From: Candidatus Heimdallarchaeota archaeon AB_125
Lineage (GTDB): Archaea; Asgardarchaeota; Heimdallarchaeia; Heimdallarchaeales; Heimdallarchaeaceae
Direction: 5' to 3'
DNA length: 7,808 bases
Assembly: GCA_001940755.1 (NCBI GenBank)
Contig: MEHH01000118.1
Coordinates: 1 to 7,808 of the forward strand
Shown here: positions 1-5,766 of the stretch, piece after piece
How positions within the stretch are numbered: position 1 is the first letter of the stretch
How the letters are laid out: every line of letters starts with the position of its first letter
Notes under the pieces: model-generated
Databases searched by the model: none
The model's input: the letters and a program-made list of their open reading frames with translations, nothing else
Told to the model about the DNA's origin: nothing
Program-made: the position numbers and the translations under genes

Positions 1-603
1 TCGGCTGATCTTGTAGGATTTAACGGTGGGATTATTATAGAAAATACTCTGCTTTACCTTCCAGCTGCATCTCTGATCGTAGGTGGGTGTATGGGAGGAC
101 TGAGTAGATACAATATACCCCCAAAAATGAGAATAATAGAACCTGATGATCAAGCTGTTACACCTGTTGACTTTCAAATCAGAATAAGATACGATGATAA
201 AAGAATAGATCCTCATACTATTTCTGTTCAAATAAATGAAAAAGCTATTCCTAGTAAAATCAGTGAAGAAGATAATATAGTCTATATCCCAGCTGTTTTC
301 AAAACCCCTCCAAAAAAAGCTGCTTCTTTATCTCTCACAGCAAAAGCAATAGATGAAAAAGGTAAAGAGATTAAAGATAAAATAAGAGTGATTTGTGATC
401 CAGAATCAGATGAGGAAGATTATCTAGATTATTGGGAATTCAAAAGAGAAGATGAGACTTTTTGGGGGAAAGAGATGACTGCTGCAAACAAGCATGCTAA
501 AAGGAGTCTGAATTCAATAAAACTAGTTGTTCATGCTGTTGTCTTACTCCTGTTTAATTATCTACTGAGTGTTGTTATACGAGCGATAGCAGCAAAACTC
601 TAA
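1..603 (+). CDS. Ig-like membrane protein, 5'-truncated by the window edge
   Basis: I do not recognise this as a named family. The frame is open from base 1, so 200 residues are visible and the true N-terminus probably lies outside the window. Visible residues about 13-33 are hydrophobic (LLYLPAASLIVGG) and could be a membrane segment. Residues about 43-132 have the alternating pattern of an Ig-like beta-sandwich (IIEPDDQAVTP at its start, as in many prokaryotic Ig-like domains). An acidic stretch (DPESDEEDYLDYWE) follows, and residues about 170-198 form a strong C-terminal hydrophobic segment. An alternative is an internal start at ATG 91, which has AGGTG at 81-85 with 5 nt spacing and would give 170 aa. 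I favour the longer reading because the 30 upstream codons show coding-like first- and third-position bias and a plausible peptide. Role unknown; likely membrane or surface. Confidence 0.7.
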   Translation, partial: SADLVGFNGGIIIENTLLYLPAASLIVGGCMGGLSRYNIPPKMRIIEPDDQAVTPVDFQIRIRYDDKRIDPHTISVQINEKAIPSKISEEDNIVYIPAVFKTPPKKAASLSLTAKAIDEKGKEIKDKIRVICDPESDEEDYLDYWEFKREDETFWGKEMTAANKHAKRSLNSIKLVVHAVVLLLFNYLLSVVIRAIAAKL

Positions 604-645
604 ATTGGTTTTTGCTTGATTGTGAACATTTTTAATGGTTTTTGT
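604..645 (+). terminator. U-tract transcription stop after the Ig-like membrane protein
   Basis: After the stop codon there are three T5 runs (608-612, 629-633, 640-644) with no strong hairpin. Archaeal RNA polymerase commonly stops at U-tracts without a hairpin, so this is a plausible weak terminator. The 8-mer GGTTTTTG occurs twice (607-614, 638-645). Read-through into the peptidase gene 70 bp downstream remains possible, so the two could be partly co-transcribed. Confidence 0.35.
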
Positions 646-660
646 CACATTATCTATAAA

Positions 661-665
661 GAGGT
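661..665 (+). promoter_or_regulatory. Shine-Dalgarno site that sets the peptidase start
   Basis: GAGGT lies 8 nt before ATG 674. This supports 674 over the upstream in-frame ATG at 635. A start at 674 also places a classic signal peptide (MKRKSKK then a hydrophobic core) exactly at the N-terminus. Confidence 0.6.
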
Positions 666-673
666 CACCTTCT

Positions 674-2881
674 ATGAAAAGAAAATCAAAAAAGATTACT
701 TATATTAGTATAAGTTTAGTGTTCATATTTCTCTTAGGGAATTCATTTGCAACTTTAGGAATTGATTCTGATTTTGACTCAGAACAGATTAGTTATAGTG
801 AAATTGCTAATGATTTGTTTAATAGTGATCCAACAAATCCAACACAGGTTCTAAAATATGATTACCTTTCAAAGAATCCTGAGATTGTTACAGAAAAACC
901 AAAATTGAGTGTTCCAGTTAAAGCAGATGTTTTAGACGAAGTTAATATTTTCTGGATAATAGGTTCTTTTGCTGTTTATCCTTACACTTATGTAGAGCAA
1001 TCTGCCAAATTACTAGCTATAGGAACTAACTGTTATGTTTACGTGACAAACAGCTTAATTTCATCTGATGGTTTATCAAATGCTAGACTAAAAGCAGAAG
1101 ATTGGAGAGATGAATTCGAAGCAAACATTTATTCAAATGTTGTGCTCTATTTTGGAAATCCTGATGGTATTCTTGGTGATATTGATGGTGACTCTCATGT
1201 GACAATCTTACTCTCTGAATTAGACGGTGGAGTTGCAGGGTATTTTGATCCTAATAATGAAAGAGCTGGTTCAACCTCAAATCTAAGAGAGATGGTTTAT
1301 GTTCACTACCATACTACTTACGGAGTATTAGCTCATGAATTTCAACATCTAATTCATTTCAATCATGACGAAGATGAATATTGGTGGATTGATGAAGGTT
1401 GTGCTGAATATACAAAGTATCTTACCGGTTATGATCTCACAAATAACCTTACAACTTTTGCTCGAGATTATTTTACAGTTAATTTTGATGATTCATTATT
1501 GTATTGGAATTATGAGAGTGAAGGTGGAAAAGATGTACGAATTGATTATGGAGGAGCTTATCTATTCATATTTTACTTAGCTGAGAAGTATGGAATCAGT
1601 GCAATAACCAACTTAGTGAGTGAATCAGCAGGTGGAGCTCCAAGTGTAGAAAATGCTCTTGCATCTGTTGGGCATAGTATCTCGTTTAATGATTTATTTC
1701 TGAACTGGGCAACAGCTCTTTATGTGGATGATACGTCATTTGGAGGAGGACTATATGGCTTTGAAAATCTAAATGTTAGTATGGACTATGAATTAGTTTC
1801 ATCATTTCCAGCAACTAAAACCAACAAATTAAATCGATTTTATGGCCTTTATGTAGCTAAACTAAGTGCTCCCCCAGATTATCTAATATTCGAACCAACT
1901 GATCCTTCCTCAGATTATCTAGGAATAGCTGTAGCTGTTCATGATATAGATGGGTGGAATGTTACCAAAAGTATCCAAAATACAAATATTGTTGAATTCA
2001 TTGAAGGAACAGTTATAGATGAAGTTTATATTATTACAAGTTTGATGTCAGATTCTACACCTATAATACCATCTGGAAGTGGTCAATTTGGTTTTGGTAA
2101 TAATGAATATATTGATTACACATTAATACAAGGAAGTCCTCTTACAGTAGATTCTCTAAACTATGACTATACAGGTGGAATTTGGAATTTCTCATTATAT
2201 AATGTAGTAATTCTAGATGAAAATGCAACAGAAATCACAGATGTAAGTGGAATTGATGTTTATGTTCAATTCCTATTTGGTGGAACTTCTACAGTATATT
2301 CTATTATAGCGATGAATTATTCAGTATCTCTAGATTGGTACATTTTATTGAACCTTCAAACATATGATGAAGATTCTTATGATGTCACTATAATCGCTTC
2401 TGGAGCAACGCAATATGGAAAATCAGTTGTTGACACTATTATTATAGACCACATTCTCGCTGTAGAAAAACCATCTTTTGAAATGAACATAGATAATACA
2501 GGAATATATGTAAGCGCAAATGCTAGCTATACTCAGTTAGGATCTTGGAGTACATTTTCTGGAAATGTTCTAGTGATGGTTCTTCTCTATAAGCTTGGCT
2601 CATTAGGAGATGCAAAAGATGCTTTTTCAATGTATTATAATTCAACATCCAATGACTGGGAAAGTGGGTTTGTAAATCTTGGTTCATACTATGGTGATTA
2701 TTACATTAAGGTTAGTTTCAGATATGCAGGTCGAACTGTGAAATCTGTAGATTCTGATTCTTTTATGGTTGAAGGAAATCCAATCACAACAAAAACACTT
2801 GATTTCTCTTTCTGGATGGGTTTGGTAATACTCAGTATTAGTGTCACATTTGGTGTTATTTTTAGAAGACGCAAGAAGTAA
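674..2881 (+). CDS. Secreted, membrane-anchored zinc metallopeptidase (HExxH, M30/M6-like)
   Basis: 735 aa from ATG 674. Residues 1-26 form a signal peptide: Lys/Arg-rich start, hydrophobic core 8-25, probable cleavage after SFA (A26). The catalytic motif HEFQH sits at 221-225, with the third zinc ligand probably E241 in WWIDEGCAEY. This HEFQH...DEG(x)xEY arrangement recalls the hyicolysin (M30) and immune-inhibitor-like (M6) gluzincins. Just before it, GDIDGDSHVTILL (D169, D171, D173) resembles a calcium loop. Residues from about 480 to 700 look beta-rich, probably two Ig-like domains. A transmembrane segment spans about 711-730, with RRRKK at the very C-terminus, so the enzyme should face outward while tethered to the membrane. 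Eight N-x-S/T sequons, mostly in the C-terminal half, fit an N-glycosylated archaeal surface protein. Substrate unknown. The protease class is firm; the exact family is inferred. Confidence 0.85.
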   Translation: MKRKSKKITYISISLVFIFLLGNSFATLGIDSDFDSEQISYSEIANDLFNSDPTNPTQVLKYDYLSKNPEIVTEKPKLSVPVKADVLDEVNIFWIIGSFAVYPYTYVEQSAKLLAIGTNCYVYVTNSLISSDGLSNARLKAEDWRDEFEANIYSNVVLYFGNPDGILGDIDGDSHVTILLSELDGGVAGYFDPNNERAGSTSNLREMVYVHYHTTYGVLAHEFQHLIHFNHDEDEYWWIDEGCAEYTKYLTGYDLTNNLTTFARDYFTVNFDDSLLYWNYESEGGKDVRIDYGGAYLFIFYLAEKYGISAITNLVSESAGGAPSVENALASVGHSISFNDLFLNWATALYVDDTSFGGGLYGFENLNVSMDYELVSSFPATKTNKLNRFYGLYVAKLSAPPDYLIFEPTDPSSDYLGIAVAVHDIDGWNVTKSIQNTNIVEFIEGTVIDEVYIITSLMSDSTPIIPSGSGQFGFGNNEYIDYTLIQGSPLTVDSLNYDYTGGIWNFSLYNVVILDENATEITDVSGIDVYVQFLFGGTSTVYSIIAMNYSVSLDWYILLNLQTYDEDSYDVTIIASGATQYGKSVVDTIIIDHILAVEKPSFEMNIDNTGIYVSANASYTQLGSWSTFSGNVLVMVLLYKLGSLGDAKDAFSMYYNSTSNDWESGFVNLGSYYGDYYIKVSFRYAGRTVKSVDSDSFMVEGNPITTKTLDFSFWMGLVILSISVTFGVIFRRRKK

Positions 2882-2888
2882 AATTAAC

Positions 2889-2919
2889 CTCTTCTAATCC
2901 TCCTTCTTTCTTTTATTCA
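2889..2919 (+). terminator. Pyrimidine/U-rich terminator after the peptidase
   Basis: Shortly after the stop codon there is a long pyrimidine stretch with CTTCTTTCTTTTATTC at its end and no hairpin. This matches U-rich archaeal termination and separates the peptidase from the GTPase, which has its own TATA box. Confidence 0.4.
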
Positions 2920-2936
2920 ACTACCATTTACTATAA

Positions 2937-2946
2937 TTTTATATAC
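2937..2946 (+). promoter_or_regulatory. TATA box of the GTPase gene, implying a leaderless mRNA
   Basis: TTTTATATAC is centred about 26 bp upstream of ATG 2968, which is the usual archaeal distance from TATA box to transcription start. Transcription would therefore begin at or within a base or two of the start codon. The sequence between (ends in AATTACTT) has no Shine-Dalgarno match, in agreement with a leaderless message. Confidence 0.6.
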
Positions 2947-2967
2947 TGATTCTCCGAATAATTACTT

Positions 2968-3726
2968 ATGAGTCAAATAGAGTTATCTGACATCTTTACA
3001 GTCGATAGGGAAGGAAAACCAACAATTAAGATAGTTCTTTTCGGACCTCCAATGAGTGGTAAGACAAGTATGTTAACAGTTTTTAACGCACTCAGAAGAA
3101 TGGAAAATCCTAAGACTATTGTCTCTGCATTAACAAAAATTCAAGATGATACAGGTCGAACAGTTTTCTTTGATCAAGGAGTTTTTCAAACACCCCCATT
3201 TAAAGGAAAGAAGTTTGATAGATTAAGATATCAACTCTGGACAATACCAGGAGAAGAAAGGCACAAAACTCAAAGAGATATTGTCATGAAAGGCGTTGAT
3301 GCTGTCTTATTATTTCTTAACTTTGAGAAGACTGCAGAAGAACAAAACAAAGTAATTCTAAAGGAAGCTAAAGAAACCGTTGGTGAAACTTTCGGTTCAA
3401 AAATTCCTGTAGTTGCTTATATTAACAAATCAGATTTACCAGCTGAAGAAAGACTTGATAAAAGAGATATTATTAAGAGTCTAATTGAGGAAGGAGCAAT
3501 TCACAGTGATAAAGCAGCAAATATTGTTCTAACTGGTAGCTGTCTAAATGCTAGGAATGAACTGCTTTCAATTCTTACTTCTCCTAAGAGAGATGAATTT
3601 TTTGATGATAGTAATAGATTGCGTATCGATAAGAGACCAGATTCAGTATGGTTAATAGTTCGTCCAATACAGAAACTCACTCAATTAGCTGTAGAACAAA
3701 GATTGGAATACGTCCAGAACTTCTGA
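2968..3726 (+). CDS. MglA-like small Ras-family GTPase
   Basis: 252 aa. G1/P-loop is G26-PPMSGK-T33. The switch I region GRTVFFD (T65 the likely Mg ligand) corresponds to the DRTLFFD motif of bacterial MglA. G3 is W91-T-I-P-G-E96, matching the MglA form T-V-P-G-Q rather than the Ras form D-T-A-G-Q. G4 is N153-K-S-D156, and G5 is probably T189-G-S191. MglA proteins are cytoplasmic polarity switches that cycle between GTP and GDP and work with roadblock-type partners. Here the catalytic Gln after PG is Glu (E96), which may slow or alter hydrolysis. About 55 residues extend beyond G5, and no C-terminal cysteine is present for prenylation. It lies about 980 bp from an actin-like gene, with one orphan gene between, so a role in cell organisation is suggested but not shown. 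GTPase identity is firm; the subfamily is fairly sure. Confidence 0.9.
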   Translation: MSQIELSDIFTVDREGKPTIKIVLFGPPMSGKTSMLTVFNALRRMENPKTIVSALTKIQDDTGRTVFFDQGVFQTPPFKGKKFDRLRYQLWTIPGEERHKTQRDIVMKGVDAVLLFLNFEKTAEEQNKVILKEAKETVGETFGSKIPVVAYINKSDLPAEERLDKRDIIKSLIEEGAIHSDKAANIVLTGSCLNARNELLSILTSPKRDEFFDDSNRLRIDKRPDSVWLIVRPIQKLTQLAVEQRLEYVQNF

Positions 3727-3748
3727 AACTCCAATCTTCTGGAGTTTT
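3725..3748 (+). terminator. Hairpin terminator at the GTPase stop codon
   Basis: AAACTCC (3726-3732) pairs with GGAGTTT (3741-3747) around an 8-nt loop, extended by one G-U pair, and is followed by TTTTAAAT. The stem begins inside the TGA stop codon. It looks like an intrinsic terminator, though the U-tract is short. Two other inverted repeats overlap it (see findings). Confidence 0.5.
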
Positions 3749-3790
3749 AAATCCATTATAATAATTGGACTGAATTTAAACAACAAATAG

Positions 3791-3800
3791 CAAAAAAAGA
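3791..3800 (-). terminator. U-tract terminator of the 187-aa orphan gene
   Basis: On the minus strand this reads TCTTTTTTTG, about 32 bp beyond the orphan gene's stop codon, in the 105-bp gap between two convergent genes. It is a simple U7 tract without a clear hairpin. Confidence 0.4.
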
Positions 3801-3831
3801 TATGACAGTCTTCTTACAAAAGAGATGAGTG

Positions 3832-4395
3832 TTAGAATTGAATTACATTATCTAAGCTTATCTTTGCTAATTCGTATGGGGTATTGCGCGGAACTTCAAC
3901 TATGCGAAGCTCAAAACTGCCTCTTCTGAAGTATCTATCTTCAAATTGGAAGAATTCGTCCATGGTTTTTCTTAACATTCTATTAAGAGATTCAGTAATA
4001 TCTCTAGTTCCAACAGGTTTATGATTAAAGTACTTACTCTGAACAACTCTTATGAGTTCATATTTACTTATTTTTGTTTGATCTCTTAATCTAAGTAATT
4101 CAAGTATAAGAGCTGAATTTACTTGACCGCTATAACAGTTTAATCTGTTTATGATTCTCTTATATCGTATAGGATGAGTTTCATCTAATCTAAATCTGTC
4201 AACACTTAAGAAAGCACCAGCGCTATAGGCTATAATTAACCCCATAACTGCATCGAATTCACGCAAACGAATAGCTTCATTCAAACGGACCCTTTTACCA
4301 TTTGTAGTTGCAAATAGTTGAGCTGATTGTCGTAGGACACGATCAATCTGGGCCCTCACCTCTAATTCGTCCATATCTTGCTGAAATATACCCAT
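3832..4395 (-). CDS. Unrecognised Arg-rich protein, 187 aa
   Basis: I do not recognise a family. The start is ATG at 4395, because AGGTGAT (4406-4400) is a seven-base Shine-Dalgarno match with 4 nt spacing. The in-frame GTG at 4404 lies inside that site and would add only three residues. The protein is soluble, apparently mostly helical and rich in Arg and Leu. A hydrophobic stretch (AVMGLIIAYSAGAFLSV) is probably a buried helix. The region from about 100 to 170 (ALILELLRLRDQTKISKYEL, then RDITESLNRMLRK, then RRGSFELRIVEVP) could be read as a winged helix with recognition helix and wing, so a DNA-binding role is possible but unproven. It is convergent with the GTPase and divergent from the actin gene. 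The dyads around its own promoter would fit autoregulation. The gene is real on grounds of start signals and coding pattern; the function is open. Confidence 0.8.
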   Translation of the reverse strand: MGIFQQDMDELEVRAQIDRVLRQSAQLFATTNGKRVRLNEAIRLREFDAVMGLIIAYSAGAFLSVDRFRLDETHPIRYKRIINRLNCYSGQVNSALILELLRLRDQTKISKYELIRVVQSKYFNHKPVGTRDITESLNRMLRKTMDEFFQFEDRYFRRGSFELRIVEVPRNTPYELAKISLDNVIQF

Positions 4396-4399
4396 AGTT

Positions 4400-4406
4400 A
4401 TCACCT
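4400..4406 (-). promoter_or_regulatory. Strong Shine-Dalgarno site of the orphan gene
   Basis: AGGTGAT on the minus strand matches the archaeal 16S 3' end over seven bases and lies 4 nt before ATG 4395. It decides the start, since the alternative GTG codon is part of the site. Confidence 0.75.
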
Positions 4407-4426
4407 GGGAATTTTTGTGTGCTAGC

Positions 4427-4442
4427 CATAAAATAGCTTATG
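4427..4442. repeat. Dyad 1 (CATAA-N6-TTATG), possible operator
   Basis: CATAAAATAGCTTATG is an imperfect palindrome with 5-bp arms. It sits between the minus-strand TATA box and the expected transcription start, a place where a bound protein would block initiation. It shares the start CATAAAAT and the end TTATG with dyad 2. A+T-rich DNA yields such dyads by chance, so the paired placement is the main argument. Confidence 0.4.
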
Positions 4443-4443
4443 C

Positions 4444-4453
4444 ATTTATATAC
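4444..4453 (-). promoter_or_regulatory. TATA box of the orphan gene
   Basis: The minus strand reads GTATATAAAT, centred about 53 bp upstream of ATG 4395. Transcription should start near 4421, leaving a leader of about 25 nt that carries the AGGTGAT ribosome binding site. Confidence 0.6.
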
Positions 4454-4465
4454 TTTGTCCCGAAG

Positions 4466-4482
4466 CATAAAATCTTTTTATG
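4466..4482. repeat. Dyad 2 (CATAAAA-N3-TTTTATG), possible operator
   Basis: A perfect 7-bp inverted repeat around TCT. It lies just upstream of the minus-strand TATA box, with its centre about 40 bp (close to four helical turns) from the centre of dyad 1, so both could be contacted from one face of the DNA. Confidence 0.45.
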
Positions 4483-4565
4483 TGTTTTAGGGCTTTGAAA
4501 CCTATAAATATGTGCCTTTTACATTTTAATAATTAGAATACAAATTCACAGATTTAGCTTCGAGC

Positions 4566-4573
4566 TTATATAG
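4566..4573 (+). promoter_or_regulatory. Candidate TATA box of the actin transcript
   Basis: TTATATAG on the plus strand predicts a transcription start near 4596, just at the foot of the hairpin at 4599-4654, and a leader of about 110 nt before the actin start. Alternatives are TATAAATA at 4503-4510 and TTTAAATA at 4663-4670; the last would give a very short leader lacking the hairpin. Confidence 0.45.
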
Positions 4574-4598
4574 TAATTTGAGAATAATAATATGAAAG

Positions 4599-4654
4599 AA
4601 TGTGTAAGAGGAGAGTGAGTTATGCTATTTGTACTACTCAATAACTTACACATT
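4599..4654 (+). promoter_or_regulatory. Leader hairpin enclosing a start site
   Basis: AATGTGTAAG (4599-4608) and CTTACACATT (4645-4654) are perfect 10-bp inverted repeats. Inside, TGAGT (4616-4620) pairs with ACTCA (4636-4640). The Shine-Dalgarno-like GGAG (4610-4613) falls in the internal loop and ATG 4622 in the apical loop. In RNA this could control access of ribosomes to the leader ORF. Confidence 0.45.
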
Positions 4655-4699
4655 ACAAATGGTTTAAATAATGAAATCATGAGTTTAAAAATGTGGTGA
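4622..4699 (+). CDS. Possible 25-aa leader peptide upstream of the actin gene
   Basis: A 25-codon ORF starts at ATG 4622 with GGAG at 4610-4613, 8 nt upstream. The peptide begins MLFVLLNNLH and ends SLKMW. Its TGA stop (4697-4699) lies inside the GGTGA ribosome binding site of the actin gene, and the actin ATG follows after 5 nt, so translation of the two would be coupled. It resembles no family I know. It may be a regulatory uORF rather than a functional peptide, or a chance ORF. It is included because its start and stop both coincide with regulatory signals. Confidence 0.3.
   Translation: MLFVLLNNLHITNGLNNEIMSLKMW
4695..4699 (+). promoter_or_regulatory. Ribosome binding site that sets the actin start
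   Basis: The stretch GGTGA (4695/4696-4699) precedes ATG 4705 by 5 nt. It argues against the in-frame GTG codons at 4693 and 4696, which overlap the site itself. Confidence 0.65.
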
Positions 4700-4704
4700 A
4701 AAAT

Positions 4705-5754
4705 ATGCCTATCGCGCCCATGACAAATGCTGTTGGAATTGATCTTGGAACAAGTACAATTAAACTTACTTCTGAAAATCTGAAGTATAGGATTCCTTCT
4801 ATTATTGGAACACCTAATCCTGGTTGGCAAGGTATGTCTTCTGATAAAACCTGGCTAAACAATCTTATTATCGAAGATTCAAAAGGACAAGAAGTTTACA
4901 TAGGTGAATTAGCAAGGTTGCAAAGTGAGATAAGAAAACCCTTAGCTTCTGAAGGAAAAATGAAATCAATTCAAAATAGTCTTCTAGCTCTGAAAGCTAT
5001 TTTGAGTCTCATTATGAAATCCAGTTATGAACAATTTGTAATTGCTACAGGTGTTCCGATTGCAACTGGAGTTGATGAAAGTAAAGAATTAAGTAGAGGT
5101 CTAAAAGGCACTCACGAAATTAAAGTAAGAAATGATGCAACTGGAGAATCAAAACAGATGAAAATCTTGATTGAACAGGTATTCATTGCACCAGAACCTT
5201 ACGGAACTTATTGGCACACACTTAAAACAAGTGGAGTTCAAACTGCTGTGGATTCTATAATCGTTGATATTGGTCATGGAACTACTGATATCCTCTGTAT
5301 GTATAAAGGCAATATGATGAGAGCTGCATCTGGTTCTCTAGAAGAAGCAGTTGACAGTTTAACAAGCGCTCTTTCAAGAGCAATTCAAGAAAAAGCTGGA
5401 AAAATTATTCGTCCATTTGACTTAATGACAGCGATAGAACAAGGCAAGAAAAATATACTGGTTGGTGGTAAAGCCCTAGATATTGGTCCAGCAATGGATC
5501 AAGCTGTAAGCTCAATAGCTGATGTCATTGTTGATGAAAGCAATCGTCTCCTAAGCAATCTTCCTCCTGATGCTTGGCTTGAGAAAGTTATTATTTGTGG
5601 TGGTGGAGCTCATGTATTCGGGGATTACTTGACACAAGCCTTTTTTGAGGCAAATATTGTTAAAAGCACCAAAGAAGTACTAAAACCTGACGATGTTGTA
5701 ATGTCAAATGCTTTAGGTTTTGAGCAAATTGCTCTAACAAAATTAAAGAAGTAA
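4705..5754 (+). CDS. Actin-like ATPase, archaeal Ta0583 type
   Basis: 349 aa from ATG 4705. Phosphate loop 1 is G11-IDLGTST18. Phosphate loop 2 is D188-IGHGTTD195. The adenosine motif is VIICGGG (295-301), followed by AHVFGDYL. From about 150 to the end the order and wording (IAPEPYGTYW, DIGHGTTD, LTSALSRAI, PFDLMTAI, IICGGG, KPDDVVMSNALGF) follow what I recall of Thermoplasma Ta0583, a filament-forming archaeal actin related to ParM and MreB. The family polymerises with ATP in the cytoplasm, with proposed roles in shape, segregation or polarity. It is not a close eukaryotic-type actin: it lacks the longer insertions and is about 25 residues shorter. It stands alone, divergent from the orphan gene and convergent with the lipid genes. 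Family assignment is firm; cellular role is unknown. Confidence 0.88.
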   Translation: MPIAPMTNAVGIDLGTSTIKLTSENLKYRIPSIIGTPNPGWQGMSSDKTWLNNLIIEDSKGQEVYIGELARLQSEIRKPLASEGKMKSIQNSLLALKAILSLIMKSSYEQFVIATGVPIATGVDESKELSRGLKGTHEIKVRNDATGESKQMKILIEQVFIAPEPYGTYWHTLKTSGVQTAVDSIIVDIGHGTTDILCMYKGNMMRAASGSLEEAVDSLTSALSRAIQEKAGKIIRPFDLMTAIEQGKKNILVGGKALDIGPAMDQAVSSIADVIVDESNRLLSNLPPDAWLEKVIICGGGAHVFGDYLTQAFFEANIVKSTKEVLKPDDVVMSNALGFEQIALTKLKK

Positions 5755-5766
5755 TAAGCACTTTGC

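Larger units (their letters stand above)
4407..4704. other. Divergent control region between orphan and actin genes
   Basis: About 300 bp without a conventional gene. From left to right it holds the short leader, TATA box and two dyads of the minus-strand gene (4407-4482), an A+T-rich spacer with another TATA-like string (TATAAATA, 4503-4510), a plus-strand TATA box (4566-4573), an imperfectly nested hairpin (4599-4654), a 25-codon leader ORF (4622-4699) and the actin gene's ribosome binding site (4695-4699). I see no tRNA, no insertion-sequence ends and no CRISPR repeats in it. Confidence 0.7.

Noticed and set aside
635..673. Upstream in-frame ATG as start of the metallopeptidase
   Set aside because: It would put 13 extra residues before a perfect signal peptide, and the Shine-Dalgarno site at 661-665 serves ATG 674.
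1365..1580. 71-codon open frame within the metallopeptidase gene
   Set aside because: It overlaps the catalytic region in another frame; the peptide has no recognisable features and the host frame is clearly coding.
4396..4404. GTG start at 4404 for the orphan gene
   Set aside because: The GTG is part of the AGGTGAT ribosome binding site that correctly serves ATG 4395.
4488..4510. A third weak dyad (TTTTAGG ... CCTATAA) in the control region
   Set aside because: The arms are imperfect and overlap a TATA-like string; it does not share the CATAAAAT pattern of the other two dyads.
4693..4704. GTG start at 4693 for the actin-like gene
   Set aside because: The GTG codons at 4693 and 4696 overlap the GGTGA site that serves ATG 4705; the homology-like region begins only after that.
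4546..4862. Minus-strand open frames of 94 and 61 codons across the actin gene start
   Set aside because: They lie antisense to the conserved phosphate-1 region of the actin gene and show no start signals or plausible domain.
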